Origin: Methanobacteriota archaeon
GTDB taxonomy: Archaea > Halobacteriota > Methanomicrobia > Methanomicrobiales > Methanomicrobiaceae
Reading direction: 5' to 3'
Assembly: GCA_016841665.1 (NCBI GenBank)
Contig: JAENYT010000003.1
Span: 83,376-147,375, forward strand
DNA length: 64,000 bases
The first letter of the stretch is position 1. Each line of letters begins with the position of its first letter. Made by a program: the position numbers and the translations under genes. The notes below the pieces were generated by a model. That model worked only from the letters and a program-made list of their open reading frames with translations, was not told the origin of the DNA and did no database searches. Shown here piece by piece: positions 1-9,173 of the stretch.

Positions 1-955
1 CGTCGTATCCCATGTCCCTGAAATATTCACCGATGGTGATTCCCGTATAAATTGAGGCTTCCCGGGCTGCAACAGGCATGTTCGACGTATTCGCGATCAT
101 GACGGTGCGGTGAATCAGCGGTTTTCCGGTCCTCGGATCGACCAGTTCGGGGAATTCGGTGAGCACGTCGGTCATCTCGTTTCCCCGCTCCCCGCACCCG
201 ATGTACACGACGATCTGGGTGTCCGCCCATTTTGCGAGGGTCTGTTCGGATACGGTCTTTCCGGTTCCGAAGCCGCCGGGGATCATTGCCGTTCCCCCTT
301 TCACCAGCGGGAACATGCTGTCGAACACACGCTGTCCCGTGAGCAGCGGCACTGTGGGGTCCAGCTTTCTCGTATAGGGGCGGTTCTTCCGGACAGGCCA
401 GCGCTGCATCATGGTCAGCTCGGTGCCGTCCTCGAGCACGCAGACAGTGTCCTCGACCGTGCACGGTCCTTCGTGGATGTGCTGCACGACGCCGGAGACG
501 GTGGGGGGAACCATGATCCGGTGTTCGATGTGGTACTCCTGCACCGTGCCGAGGATATCTCCCGGCCCGACGGAATCTCCTTTCCTGACCGCAGGAGAGA
601 AGTCCCATTTCCGTGATCTGTCGAGCCCCGGAACGGTAATTCCCCGGGAGATGAAACTCCCGCTCATTTCCGTCAGTGCCGGGAGCGGTCTCTGGATTCC
701 GTCGTATATGGAGGAGAGCAGTCCCGGTCCCAGCTCCACGCTCAGCGGGACATCGGTTGTCGTCACCTTCTCCCCGACTTTGAGCCCTTCCGTGTTCTCG
801 TACACCTGTACAACGGCCTCGTCGCCGTCGAGTCTGATGATCTCGCCGTTCAGTTCCTCGTCGCCCACAAGGACCACGTCGTACATCCTTGATCCTTTCA
901 TGTTCCGTGCAACGACCACAGGACCGGAAATTCTTGCCACCAATCCCTCTGCCAT
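1..955 (-). CDS. atpA: A-type ATP synthase catalytic subunit A (3' end outside window)
   Basis: This is the N-terminal 318 codons of the catalytic A subunit, which binds and makes ATP in the A1 head of the archaeal ATP synthase. I translated the minus strand by hand because the ORF track omits this open-ended frame. It starts [14 protein letters not shown], shows the A-subunit non-homologous insert, and contains the Walker A motif GGFGTGKT followed by [12 protein letters not shown]. The ATG lies 5 nt after the atpF stop, so the two genes are tightly coupled. The gene runs off the left edge; atpB and atpD would be expected beyond it. Identification is firm. Confidence 0.97.
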   Translation of the reverse strand, partial: MAEGLVARISGPVVVARNMKGSRMYDVVLVGDEELNGEIIRLDGDEAVVQVYENTEGLKVGEKVTTTDVPLSVELGPGLLSSIYDGIQRPLPALTEMSGSFISRGITVPGLDRSRKWDFSPAVRKGDSVGPGDILGTVQEYHIEHRIMVPPTVSGVVQHIHEGPCTVEDTVCVLEDGTELTMMQRWPVRKNRPYTRKLDPTVPLLTGQRVFDSMFPLVKGGTAMIPGGFGTGKTVSEQTLAKWADTQIVVYIGCGERGNEMTDVLTEFPELVDPRTGKPLIHRTVMIANTSNMPVAAREASIYTGITIGEYFRDMGYD

Positions 956-960
956 GTCCT

Positions 961-1278
961 TCACCCTACCACGATGTTGTACCCGATCGCCCTTCTGAGC
1001 AGTTGCTCGATGTACCGGGACCGTTCAGCCCCCCTCGTTCCCACGGGAATAGGAATGATGATGGGCCGGAAGGTCTTCTCGATTCTATCCATCAGCCGTT
1101 CATCGACCATTGCCATGAAATCCTCGTTCACCGCGACGATGCCCGTATCGTCCTTCAGCAGCAGGGTGGGGAGCAGTTTTCGTGCTTCTTCAAGGTCGGA
1201 TATTTCCATTACATCCACCCCCGCCAGACGAAATCCCGGAGCGGTGTCCGGATCAGTCACCACGACAAATCTATACAT
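961..1278 (-). CDS. atpF: A-type ATP synthase subunit F
   Basis: A 105-residue subunit F, a small Rossmann-like central-stalk protein that modulates rotation and ATPase activity. The protein begins [16 protein letters not shown] and contains the family segment [10 protein letters not shown] near residue 50 and PIIIPIPVG near 75. The ORF track extends it by 39 residues, but that extension is out-of-frame atpC sequence. The ATG at 1278 overlaps the atpC stop by 8 nt, which indicates translational coupling. Length matches the family. Confidence 0.95.
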   Translation of the reverse strand: MYRFVVVTDPDTAPGFRLAGVDVMEISDLEEARKLLPTLLLKDDTGIVAVNEDFMAMVDERLMDRIEKTFRPIIIPIPVGTRGAERSRYIEQLLRRAIGYNIVVG

Positions 1279-2332
1279 AGAGCACCTCCTCCCGGATCTC
1301 CTCTTCCGGCAGGTAGGCGCCTTTACAGTGGGAAATGATCCGGATATTGGTGATTTCGTTGTTTTTTGCCGCGATATAGCCGATTGTTCCGGCAATGCTC
1401 AGCGGATCGCCTTTGAACATCCCGATCCCCTGTTCGATGAGATATCTGTCGAGCTCTTTCTCATATTCCGAAATTAATTCATTTCCCTGTCTTTTTTTCG
1501 TCAATGTGCTGAGAAACGAATACGGTGTATCCTTCAACGCCGCTCTGGCAGCGCGAACGGATGCGGTGTTCAGGAGATCGAGCAATGCCTGCATATCCAG
1601 GATCTTGCCACCGTCGATGAGTACGTTCTTTCCGTCCTCGGGTTTCACCCCGTCCCGGATAAGCCGCAGAACGCTCTTGATATTGACTACGTCGATTTCC
1701 ATGGTGATAAGATCCCGGACATTGCGGTCATCGATGGATCTCCTGGCAAGGAGCTGGAGAGCACGCTCGTAATAGAACCGATCGAGGGCGTATTCCAGGA
1801 TGGCGAGATCCTTTTTTTCCGCGTATTTGCCGAAACGTTCCGTCAATGGCCGTGCATAGGCAATATCCCACGTTGCGAGGAGATCGATCACGCCCCGGAC
1901 ATCTGGCTGCTTGATCAGTTCTATCAGGGTCACCTCGTCCAGCTGTCCTGCCGGCACCAGGCAGGCCAGAATCTCATCTCCGGGGACATGGACATTTTTT
2001 CCCCTGATAATGGTCTTTATATTCTGTATATCCCATTTTTCGAGGAATATCCGTACGTGTTTCTCAAACGCCTCGTCCCTGACCAGGGATAATATCAGCC
2101 GGTATGTCTGCACGAGATTGAAGCGCAGTGCCTGATCGATGAGGCGTATTCCTGAAGACTGGACGCTCGCCTTTTCGATCGCCTCGTGATAGGGTGTTTT
2201 TTCGAGCTCGGTGATGATCGCATCGATATCAGGCTTGTTCATCAGTTTCTCAAAGAACTCCCGATCCATCAGATGGCGCTTCATGCCCCGCACCCGTGCA
2301 TTGACGTACTCGATGTACACGCTAATCACCAA
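1271..2332 (-). CDS. atpC: A-type ATP synthase subunit C
   Basis: A 353-residue subunit C (the V-ATPase d homologue), the funnel-shaped helical protein that couples the central stalk to the membrane rotor ring. The sequence is all-helical with repeats of the V-ATPase-d type, for example the segment ending ITNIRIISHCKGAYLPEEEI near the C terminus, typical of this subunit. The start is a GTG at 2332 inside the end of atpE (11-nt overlap); a second GTG lies three codons downstream at 2323 and is also possible. Its 3' end overlaps atpF by 8 nt. Confidence 0.95.
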   Translation of the reverse strand: MVISVYIEYVNARVRGMKRHLMDREFFEKLMNKPDIDAIITELEKTPYHEAIEKASVQSSGIRLIDQALRFNLVQTYRLILSLVRDEAFEKHVRIFLEKWDIQNIKTIIRGKNVHVPGDEILACLVPAGQLDEVTLIELIKQPDVRGVIDLLATWDIAYARPLTERFGKYAEKKDLAILEYALDRFYYERALQLLARRSIDDRNVRDLITMEIDVVNIKSVLRLIRDGVKPEDGKNVLIDGGKILDMQALLDLLNTASVRAARAALKDTPYSFLSTLTKKRQGNELISEYEKELDRYLIEQGIGMFKGDPLSIAGTIGYIAAKNNEITNIRIISHCKGAYLPEEEIREEVLYV

Positions 2333-2939
2333 AGAGCGTCGAAAAAACCTCCAGTCTCATCGTTTCCTTTGACCGTTCAAGCCTCGATTCGAGGGTGTTG
2401 TGGACGGTGATGCGTCCATCCGGCGAACTGGCGTCCACCCCGCCAATGCACGTAATGTCCTGGAGAATCTCGGATTTCAGGCCGAGCTCCTCCACAATGC
2501 TCCGGCAAAGATCCACATCCCTTGGGTCGATGTGCAGTCTAATGCGCTGCTCATCCAGTGTCTGCACCGCTTCTTTGAGCAGGAGTCGAAATATCTTCTC
2601 GTAGGAGGCTGTGTGACGGATCCCTTCCAGATCGCGCCGTGCCCTGCCGAATGCCAGATCGAATACCCGATTCTGCTCCTGGGTCGTGGTATTTTTTGCC
2701 TCATTTGAGGCTTCATAATGCTGCACTATTCGTTCCCGCTCAACCGTTCTGGCCGCCTGTTCCATGTGGTGCCGCACTATCGTCTCTGCTTTCTTGCCTG
2801 CCTCTTCCCGTAACTTTTCCGCCTCTTTCTCACTGCTCTTCTTGATCCGACTGATCTCTTCTGAGGACTGTTCCTCCATTTCCCGCTTCAACTGCTCAAG
2901 TCTCATAACCTCATCCACAATTCTCAGGCTTGTCCTCAC
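2322..2939 (-). CDS. atpE: A-type ATP synthase subunit E
   Basis: A 205-residue peripheral-stalk subunit. The first half is a long charged coiled coil rich in Glu, Lys and Arg (residues about 12-110), which pairs with subunit H, and the second half is the globular domain that holds the A3B3 head, with the characteristic GGVDASSPDGRI segment near residue 165. Position between atpK and atpC and length fit the family. The 93-nt gap to atpK shows no separate gene. Confidence 0.94.
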   Translation of the reverse strand: MRTSLRIVDEVMRLEQLKREMEEQSSEEISRIKKSSEKEAEKLREEAGKKAETIVRHHMEQAARTVERERIVQHYEASNEAKNTTTQEQNRVFDLAFGRARRDLEGIRHTASYEKIFRLLLKEAVQTLDEQRIRLHIDPRDVDLCRSIVEELGLKSEILQDITCIGGVDASSPDGRITVHNTLESRLERSKETMRLEVFSTLFGD

Positions 2940-3032
2940 ATATGCATCCGAGATTAAAATGGAGAATTACACATGGAATGGCTGCCCTTTTCAGGTTCAC
3001 ACCTGAACGAATGACCCGCCACCGTGCCCTTC

Positions 3033-3245
3033 TCACAGGATCAATATCATAGCGGCTATCACGAATCCTAAAATTACCATCGTTTCCGGGATCGCTTCAA
3101 GAATTATCACCGATCCCGTAAGTTCAGGATTTTCTGCAATTGTTCCCGCTCCGGCGGCTCCGATACGACTCTGAGCCCACGCAGTACTGATTGCGCAGAC
3201 ACTGATTGCAATTGCCGCTCCGATTGCTACTCCCATCTCGACCAT
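3033..3245 (-). CDS. atpK: A-type ATP synthase proteolipid subunit K (c ring)
   Basis: A 70-residue, two-helix proteolipid that forms the membrane rotor. Helix 1 carries a Gln in STAWAQSRIGAAGAG and helix 2 carries the ion-binding acid followed by Thr in LEAIPETMVILG. A Gln in helix 1 plus Glu-Thr in helix 2 are ligands used by Na+-binding c subunits, so Na+ coupling is possible, but this is an inference from residues only. It is a single hairpin with no duplication. A GGTGG ribosome-binding site precedes the ATG. Confidence 0.96.
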   Translation of the reverse strand: MVEMGVAIGAAIAISVCAISTAWAQSRIGAAGAGTIAENPELTGSVIILEAIPETMVILGFVIAAMILIL

Positions 3246-3330
3246 GCTAAAACCACCAGATATACAATTATTTATTATTAATAGCTCTCATATAAGAACA
3301 TAATGATTAATAGTTATAATTAAAGTTTGG
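3246..3330 (-). promoter_or_regulatory. AT-rich gap, likely internal promoter for atpK
   Basis: The 149-nt space between atpI and atpK is the only long gap in the operon and is strikingly AT-rich compared with the genes around it. Read on the minus strand it contains TATA-like stretches such as AATTATAAC and TTCTTATATG about 50-75 nt upstream of the atpK ATG. Because each enzyme needs many copies of K, an internal promoter or mRNA-processing site here is plausible. No transcript evidence is available. Confidence 0.45.
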
Positions 3331-3394
3331 TCCCTCTACCCACCGTCCTGTCCGAGGGGTGCGATGAAAAAAATCGTTATCGGGGGTAAAAGCT

Positions 3395-5317
3395 CTAATG
3401 GGTGAGCTCCTGTCGTTTAAAGGGGTCGTAGAACTTGCCGCCCCCTTCGTAAAATTTTGAAAAGCACTCCACCACATGGAGACGTATTGAATGCAGTGAA
3501 GGGCTGAACATTGCCAGAACAATATTCAGGGTATGCAGAAGCATTGCCACCACCACCCCCAGAAGCAAGATGCCGAGCGCGTCCCCGAGGGTATTTGCCA
3601 CCACTGCCAGAATGACGGACGCCATGCCAATCGCCATAAGTCGTGCATAGGATAAAATGTTCCCAACGGTTCCCATGATTTCGAGCAATCCCATCGGTCC
3701 GGCGCCGTAGATGATCAGGGGCACCCCCATGATGAGTGCACCGAAGCCCGATTGGAGCAGAACCGGGGGGAGCGCCCCGGCAGCCGCGCCTAATATGAGG
3801 ATCAGACCGGAAATTGCGAATATCATGCCTGCTTTTTCGGCAGCATGCTTTATGCTCCGCATGGTGATGGCATTCATGATCCCGAGGCCCAGCCCCAAAA
3901 ATACATGGACGACCCCGACCGCCACGGCAATAATCAGCATGGGCAGCATCGCCTCCATCCGGTTCCAGGTGATCCCCATGAGGTGGACAGGATGGATCCA
4001 GCCCATCATCTCACCCAGATCCCCGAAAAACTCTCCGTAGAGGAATCCGAAGAAGATGGTGGGAATAGAGCAGATGATCATGATGTTCATGAGGCTCCGC
4101 AACCAATCGAGATCGGAAAACCGCCGTTTCATGAAGAGGGCGAATCCCAGGATCACCAGGCCATAGCCAATATCCCCTACCATGAGGCCGAAAAAAAAGG
4201 GGAAGAAGATGGCGAGAACCGGACTCGGGTCCACTTCAAGGTATTTGGGGGGTCGTACCAGCTGCATGAAGAACTCAAAGGGTTTGACAAGCCTCGAGTT
4301 TTCGTAGAATGTGGGGGCCTGATTATAGTCTTCACGGCTCAGGCTGAGTTCGGTGACGACCACCCGATCCCCGAACTTACCTTCAAGCGCCTCCCTGGTC
4401 GCGGTCAGGTACTTCTCGGGCACCCAGCCCATGAACATGCAGGTATGGTCCGTATACCCGAAGTGACCGAAGGCTTCAATCTCCTTGTTTTTATCGAGAA
4501 GAACCTTTTCCAGGACGGAGAGCTCAGGATACCACTCATCCGACAGAGACGCAAGCTGCGTATTGACGGACTCCATTTCCGCAGTCGCCTGACGGATCTG
4601 CTCATCGATCAGCACCAGCACTTCGTTGAAAGGCCTGCCCACGTATTCGGGAGGAAGGCGGACTTCATTGACATTCTTGGAAAAGATAAACGAATGGACG
4701 GCATCGGAGTATCGCTTGCTGAATACGGTGATGGTTGCGAGCGTATACTCATCGATCTCGGCAGATATCAGCTCAAACTGGTTGTTGGTGATGTTCACCA
4801 GCTCATCCTCGATGAGTGCGATTACATCCTCAAATTCCTTCTGGATCAGGAGAACCGTTACCTCAAATCCCTTCATTAACGGCAGTTGCTCCTCCAAAGG
4901 CTGGATTTTTCGAATGGTCTTTTCATACCTTATCAGGGAGGCAATCCTGAACTGGAGATCGCTCTTTTTCGCAGCCAGATCCCGCGTTCTGGATTCCAGT
5001 GTGTGAACTACCTGATTCACTCGCTCGACAAGATTGCCATGGTCCATCCAGTACAGGTTTTCATAGATCTTTCGTTGATGCTCCCAGAGGGTCTTGATGG
5101 CGGGAAGAGTTCGTATAAGCCCGCCGATTTTTACCAGCGACGCAGTGATGTCATCTCCGTATCCGCTCTCCCATTTTTCAAGGTTGATGGTCTCATGGGA
5201 AAGCCGGTCGGTCACGTCCTCAAGGTGCAGGGTCCCTGTATGGTACAGCACGTCCACGATATCATGGAATTCCCTTTTCGGGCCGATGACCAGAATTCCA
5301 TTCATCCTATGAAGCAT
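3395..5317 (-). CDS. atpI: A-type ATP synthase membrane subunit I (a-subunit homologue)
   Basis: A 640-residue stator membrane subunit that provides the ion half-channels next to the K ring. Residues 1-330 are the soluble arm with long coiled coils, and residues about 350-620 hold seven or eight hydrophobic helices, including the family segments FFPFFFGLMVGDIGYG and the arginine-containing ILSYARLMAIGMA, whose Arg faces the rotor carboxylate. Length is normal. It starts 7 nt after the atpH stop, with a second Met four codons in as an alternative start. Confidence 0.97.
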   Translation of the reverse strand: MLHRMNGILVIGPKREFHDIVDVLYHTGTLHLEDVTDRLSHETINLEKWESGYGDDITASLVKIGGLIRTLPAIKTLWEHQRKIYENLYWMDHGNLVERVNQVVHTLESRTRDLAAKKSDLQFRIASLIRYEKTIRKIQPLEEQLPLMKGFEVTVLLIQKEFEDVIALIEDELVNITNNQFELISAEIDEYTLATITVFSKRYSDAVHSFIFSKNVNEVRLPPEYVGRPFNEVLVLIDEQIRQATAEMESVNTQLASLSDEWYPELSVLEKVLLDKNKEIEAFGHFGYTDHTCMFMGWVPEKYLTATREALEGKFGDRVVVTELSLSREDYNQAPTFYENSRLVKPFEFFMQLVRPPKYLEVDPSPVLAIFFPFFFGLMVGDIGYGLVILGFALFMKRRFSDLDWLRSLMNIMIICSIPTIFFGFLYGEFFGDLGEMMGWIHPVHLMGITWNRMEAMLPMLIIAVAVGVVHVFLGLGLGIMNAITMRSIKHAAEKAGMIFAISGLILILGAAAGALPPVLLQSGFGALIMGVPLIIYGAGPMGLLEIMGTVGNILSYARLMAIGMASVILAVVANTLGDALGILLLGVVVAMLLHTLNIVLAMFSPSLHSIRLHVVECFSKFYEGGGKFYDPFKRQELTH

Positions 5318-5323
5318 GGCTCT

Positions 5324-5644
5324 TCACTCAAACGCAACTGCGGAGAGGATCTGCCGTACCGCAGCGGGGATGTTCTTTTCCCCACGCGTTATTGCCGTGT
5401 TTCTCGCCCCGGCAGCCTCCTCTCTGAGCGACTCAATTTCCTGCCTCAATGTAATCCTTTCTGTTTCGGAGTACCGTTGCGCTGCGTCTTTTCCTTCATG
5501 CTCGGCCTGCGCAATAATACGTTTATGTTCCTCTCGTGCTTCGGCAATGGTCTGTTCCGCGTTCCGTTTGGCTTCTTCGAGCCGGATGCAGCATTCTTCC
5601 TCTGTAGTACTAATTTCCTGAAGCAATCCTTTTTCGGCCTCCAT
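5324..5644 (-). CDS. atpH: A-type ATP synthase subunit H (peripheral stalk)
   Basis: A 106-residue, almost wholly coiled-coil protein (residues about 8-85, heptads rich in Glu, Ala, Arg) ending in a short segment AAVRQILSAVAFE. Subunit H pairs with subunit E to make the peripheral stalk. The ATG is preceded by GGAGGG at a good distance, and that ribosome-binding site overlaps the stop codon of the small upstream ORF, suggesting they are co-translated. Confidence 0.92.
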   Translation of the reverse strand: MEAEKGLLQEISTTEEECCIRLEEAKRNAEQTIAEAREEHKRIIAQAEHEGKDAAQRYSETERITLRQEIESLREEAAGARNTAITRGEKNIPAAVRQILSAVAFE

Positions 5645-5656
5645 TGTTCCTCCCTC

Positions 5657-5830
5657 CTAAAGTCCATGCCGATGTTTCAGTATAGACGTCATGCCATGCT
5701 TCCGCGTGCTCAGATCCACAACTGATAATGCCTCCCTCTTTGCTTCACGTGCCTTTTGTATCCGATCCTCGCACCTCTCCAGAGCCTTCCTTTTCAGATT
5801 CTGGATCAGCAGCAGTGTTTTTTGGTCCAT
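5657..5830 (-). CDS. 57-residue charged small protein leading the ATP synthase operon
   Basis: This ORF is too short for the ORF track. It begins MDQKTLLLIQNLKRKALERC and is strongly basic and helical for its first 35 residues, with the remainder short and basic. It is the first ORF after the operon promoter, and its stop codon sits inside the ribosome-binding site of atpH, so it is likely translated as part of the operon. I do not recognise a named family. It could be an accessory stalk or assembly protein, or a leader ORF that sets atpH translation. Confidence 0.6.
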   Translation of the reverse strand: MDQKTLLLIQNLKRKALERCEDRIQKAREAKREALSVVDLSTRKHGMTSILKHRHGL

Positions 5831-5880
5831 TCTCTTTCCCTGACAACCTGTCCAAAGGCACGTATCAATTAACTTGAAAT

Positions 5881-5892
5881 TATTTATATATT
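5881..5892 (-). promoter_or_regulatory. Predicted TATA box of the ATP synthase operon
   Basis: On the minus strand this reads AATATATAAATA, a good archaeal box A. Transcription would begin about 25 nt downstream, near 5860, leaving a leader of about 30 nt before the small ORF at 5830. Confidence 0.6.
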
Positions 5893-6040
5893 CCTATAGA
5901 AAGAGCAGATTTAATTTCTGTCGAATATGGGGTAAATTAATTGCATTACCTGCGCCTCCTATCCGCACGTGATAGGAAAAAGTGATGAGCAAAAATATAT
6001 AAATAAAAAATGTTTATCAAGAGAAATTTTGGAAAACGGC

Positions 6041-6325
6041 TTAATGCATCTCCGGAAATAATTTCCGAAGAGCACGGCTCGATATCGTGGCCGGATCTGA
6101 GGCAAGTTTCGTGAGCCTCTGACCTGCATCATAGTATTCGCCTTTTTTTGAGAGCATGGTTGCAGAATCGAGGCCGTTGATAATGTTCTGGAATTGCTCT
6201 TCATGTGTTATCGCCAGAGCATTCCTGGCCTCATTCAGGACTGACGACATCCCGGTGATGGCAATCTCCGATGCCGTACCATCCCCTTTTTGCGCCCTTT
6301 CTTCGTAAAGCCGGAGCGGAATCAC
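6041..6325 (-). CDS. Hypothetical 94-residue helical protein
   Basis: A small soluble, mainly helical protein with a GTG start. It has no membrane segment and no motif I recognise; the middle reads HEEQFQNIINGLDSATMLSKK. Amino-acid composition and codon use look like those of real neighbours rather than a shadow frame. No strong ribosome-binding site precedes the GTG, so the exact start is uncertain. It ends just before the ATP synthase promoter region and may form its own unit. Confidence 0.5.
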   Translation of the reverse strand: MIPLRLYEERAQKGDGTASEIAITGMSSVLNEARNALAITHEEQFQNIINGLDSATMLSKKGEYYDAGQRLTKLASDPATISSRALRKLFPEMH

Positions 6326-6528
6326 TCTCCATGATCCCTGCCCGAGGAGAGAATACAGCGGCGGCAGGTAACGTCCCCAATACCCTGTTCGGGTGCCTTT
6401 TCACGAACGTCTCCGCATGGGGTCGTAGCTACCGATCCCCCCGGGTCGCCTCCCCCTTGTCCCGGTAATCTGCGGAATTCGCGCACCTTCCGCTGCGGAA
6501 TGAGAGGGGAAAAAGTGTGATCCCGCCC

Positions 6529-7065
6529 CTATCTCCCCGAATGGGCCATCATGTCGAGCGCAGTGCTGATGGCGAGCATCAGGGCGTCGTCCTGGTCCGG
6601 GGCGACTTCCACCCCGTAGGTGTCCCGGACGCGGAACCACTTTTTGGATACCTCGGCAACCTTCGTCCGCCCCTCCTCGATGCGGTACTCGTGGTCGAGG
6701 ATGTTTCCCTTCACCTCCAGATCGGGCCCGTCCCTGATCTTGACCGACCAGCGGTCACGGATCGGGGAGATAATGGCCTTCTTCACCGTGGCGGCCACTT
6801 CGTCGCCCCGGTAGATGTCCATGGTGTCCTTGATGTGGAGCAGTTTCTCCTTGATGGTGTAGAGGTCGTTGCCCTGCATATCTTTAAACACCAGCGTCTC
6901 CCGGACCCGCAGAGCCTTGCCGTCCACGTAGAAGGCCCGCTCGCCCGCCTCGTTCTCGATAAAGAAGTCGTCACCGATGGAGACCATCTTCTGGCGCATC
7001 TTGTAGTGTGTGGCCTGTTCGCCTTCGCGGCGGAGCACACCCGCACCTCTTCTCAATGGTGGCAT
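6529..7065 (-). CDS. LURP-one-related (LOR/tubby-like) protein
   Basis: A 178-residue protein of the LURP-one-related beta-barrel family (YxjI-like, distantly similar to the tubby C-terminal domain). Residues about 25-160 carry the family pattern: a first strand MVSIGDDFFIENEAGERAF, then VDGKALRVRETLVFKD, and repeated short strands ending KWFRVRDTYGVEV. The family is widespread but its biochemical role is unsettled; lipid or membrane association has been suggested. A GGGGGA ribosome-binding site precedes the ATG. It probably shares a transcript with the upstream gene 37 nt away. Confidence 0.8.
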   Translation of the reverse strand: MPPLRRGAGVLRREGEQATHYKMRQKMVSIGDDFFIENEAGERAFYVDGKALRVRETLVFKDMQGNDLYTIKEKLLHIKDTMDIYRGDEVAATVKKAIISPIRDRWSVKIRDGPDLEVKGNILDHEYRIEEGRTKVAEVSKKWFRVRDTYGVEVAPDQDDALMLAISTALDMMAHSGR

Positions 7066-7101
7066 ATTCGTTCCCCCTTCAGAAAAAAATTGAGATTCCG
7101 G

Positions 7102-7665
7102 TCAGCGTGCAGGGGCGGCGACCTTCTTTTTCTCCATTGCCTGCTCTTCCCGCTCCGCCGCCTCCACCGCATCGGTGAGTGCCGCGCCCACCGAGAGCAG
7201 TAGCTCCGGCGTGATCATGCCCTGGGAGATCAGCACCCCGCCGGCACTGCGGAGTGCATCGCGGAAGTCGATGGCCCAGCGGTGCTCGATCAGCAGGAAC
7301 GCTGCAGCGGAGTTCCTGGGGATGGCATCGCCGATGGCGTCGATATCGACTTCGGCGATCCCGTAGTCGTGCTCTGCCACCCGCATGGCGCCGAGCTCGG
7401 CACCTGCACGCTCCCCCTCCTCGCCTGCGGCGCCGTACCCGATCAGCCCGCCGACGACGGCACCGAAGCGTTGCCGCTCCTCCTCGGAGAGATCGGTCGC
7501 CTCGAGGGTGTCGATGTTACCGTCCTCGTCCTTGTACACGAACTGGAGATCGATCAGCCTGATGATCCCCGCCTCCCTGACCTTCTTGAGTTCCTCGTAG
7601 ATCTGCCCGTGAAAGTCAGGGTTCTCAAATCCGATGACTAGCATCTGTACCGGTCCAATTGCCAT
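7102..7665 (-). CDS. DUF6325/DUF1269-like protein
   Basis: A 187-residue protein starting with a ferredoxin-like strand MAIGPVQMLVIGFENPDF, followed by a helix, then IRLIDLQFVYKDEDG and a Gly/Ala-rich middle (GAVVGGLIGYGAAG). A C-terminal AAFLLIEHRWAIDFRDALR segment completes the two-subdomain arrangement seen in DUF1269/DUF6325 proteins. No enzymatic motif is visible. A GGTGATG ribosome-binding site fits the ATG. It resembles the gene at 21,670, so the window holds two related proteins of this kind. Function is unknown, though such genes often sit with stress and membrane genes. Confidence 0.7.
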   Translation of the reverse strand: MAIGPVQMLVIGFENPDFHGQIYEELKKVREAGIIRLIDLQFVYKDEDGNIDTLEATDLSEEERQRFGAVVGGLIGYGAAGEEGERAGAELGAMRVAEHDYGIAEVDIDAIGDAIPRNSAAAFLLIEHRWAIDFRDALRSAGGVLISQGMITPELLLSVGAALTDAVEAAEREEQAMEKKKVAAPAR

Positions 7666-7771
7666 TTTTCATCACCTTTTTGTCTTTGTTTCCCGGCATG
7701 CCGGGGCAGTGCCGCCCCGCCCTCCCGGGATGTTCTCAATTCAAATCCTCATGCGGTCCTGCCGTACCCGC

Positions 7772-8191
7772 CTATCCGCCGCAGTTTGCCGAGGTGAACA
7801 CCTGCTGCCAGGCCTGCTTGACCGCATCGATCTGGGGCTGCAGCTGTGTCCTGGCCTCGCTGACGGTGATATCATTGGGGAGGCCCTGCACGGCATTGTC
7901 CAGGTCGGTGTAGGCGGCCTCGAGCTGGTCGGTGTTCACGTCTCTGCGTGTTTGTGCGGAACTCCTGACGTCGTTCCAGGCGCTGGTGACATTGGCTTCT
8001 GCCGCCTTCACATCGCCTATGGTTGCGGTTTCATTGAGGCTCTCGAGTTCCTGCAGCGACGTCTGGAGGTTGGTCAGATCCGCACAGAGCTGCGCCTCCG
8101 CCTCCTGCGGCGACGGCTGGGTACACCCCGCGACACAGAGGAGCAGGACTGCGGCACCGAGCACCAGGATCCATTTCATGTAACTGTCCAT
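7772..8191 (-). CDS. Secreted lipoprotein, helical
   Basis: A 139-residue predicted lipoprotein. After MDSYMKWILVL a signal peptide ends in the lipobox CVAGC, followed by helical sequence rich in Ala, Gln and Thr. The ORF track extends it far upstream, but the GGGAGG ribosome-binding site sits 6-7 nt before the ATG at 8191; a second ATG two codons upstream lies too close to it. The mature part looks like a coiled, four-helix-like domain facing the outside. No partner or ligand can be named. Confidence 0.75.
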   Translation of the reverse strand: MDSYMKWILVLGAAVLLLCVAGCTQPSPQEAEAQLCADLTNLQTSLQELESLNETATIGDVKAAEANVTSAWNDVRSSAQTRRDVNTDQLEAAYTDLDNAVQGLPNDITVSEARTQLQPQIDAVKQAWQQVFTSANCGG

Positions 8192-8555
8192 TCTCATTCC
8201 TCCCGCGACCGCAGGGGGATTCCGCCGGCCGCTGTACTGTGCGTGATCGGGCTCTGGTGAGCAGAAGGTTGTGGCGAATGGCGATATTTTCGACCCCACC
8301 GGGGTCTGCATGTTCATGAAGGCGCTGGACGTGTGCTGGACTGGGTCCCCTGCCCGATCCTTCCGTGGAATATGGCGATACGATATATAAATATAGCTGA
8401 ATATATTGGAATGAAAGGGATTTTTGCATTTATCGCTCAGGCATGGAGATTTCATACCGTCCCATTCATCCCATGGGAAGGCGGTCCAACTCCTGATCCG
8501 CCGATAGTACCGCTCCTTACAAGGGAATATGGAAACGAACACCTGATCGTGACGT

Positions 8556-9095
8556 TTACCGGAGTATCGCCGCGAGACCGAGGGCGCCGATCGCCACGCC
8601 CAATGTTGCGAGGAAGAAGCCGAGGGTGATCAGCAGGACGGATTTCATCTTCTCCCACCGGAAGAGCCACGCGATAACCGGGCAGGCATAGAGGCCGAGC
8701 CCCGGGATCCAGGAGATAAAAATGAGTGAATAGATGCCGAATTTCTCCAGTCGTTCGAATTTTTTCATCTTTTCTACGATCCCATCGACCCTTGCTTTGA
8801 CCCATTCTGACTGGTAGTAGAGGGTGTCGAGGATCTCGTAGATGGCGAGCACCATCCCGAAGGCATACGAGGTCATCACCGCCAGCACCAGTGACGCAGT
8901 GAGACCCGTGGCGAGCCCCACCGTCACCGCGGTCGCCTGCAGGATGAGGGTGGAGAACACCAGGCCCAGGATTCTGCCCGAAGGAACACCGGCCAGCGCA
9001 CCGAGGATCAGGGGGATCACGAGAGCGAACAACATCACAATGAGGAGCGCTTTCGAAATCTGGCGCAACCATGCGAAAAGACCCTGTATTTCCAT
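8556..9095 (-). CDS. Small multidrug-export-like membrane protein
   Basis: A 179-residue membrane protein with four or five hydrophobic helices and the conserved central segment WVKARVDGIVEKMKKFERLEKFG followed by ISWIPGLGLY, typical of the Sm_multidrug_ex family (PF06695 as I recall it). The family name comes from weak evidence and the true substrate is not established. GGAG lies 6 nt before the ATG at 9095; an in-frame GTG four codons upstream is the start used by the ORF track but has worse spacing. Confidence 0.75.
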   Translation of the reverse strand: MEIQGLFAWLRQISKALLIVMLFALVIPLILGALAGVPSGRILGLVFSTLILQATAVTVGLATGLTASLVLAVMTSYAFGMVLAIYEILDTLYYQSEWVKARVDGIVEKMKKFERLEKFGIYSLIFISWIPGLGLYACPVIAWLFRWEKMKSVLLITLGFFLATLGVAIGALGLAAILR

Positions 9096-9173
9096 GAAAA
9101 TCTCCACACCTGATCGTGAGGTGCGCTACCGCACGGAAGGGGCGAGCAGGTGATACATTACACAGAACGATGC

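Noticed and set aside
3845-4879. 344-residue plus-strand ORF
   Set aside because: Antisense to atpI, with a composition full of His, Glu and Pro that is typical of a shadow frame.
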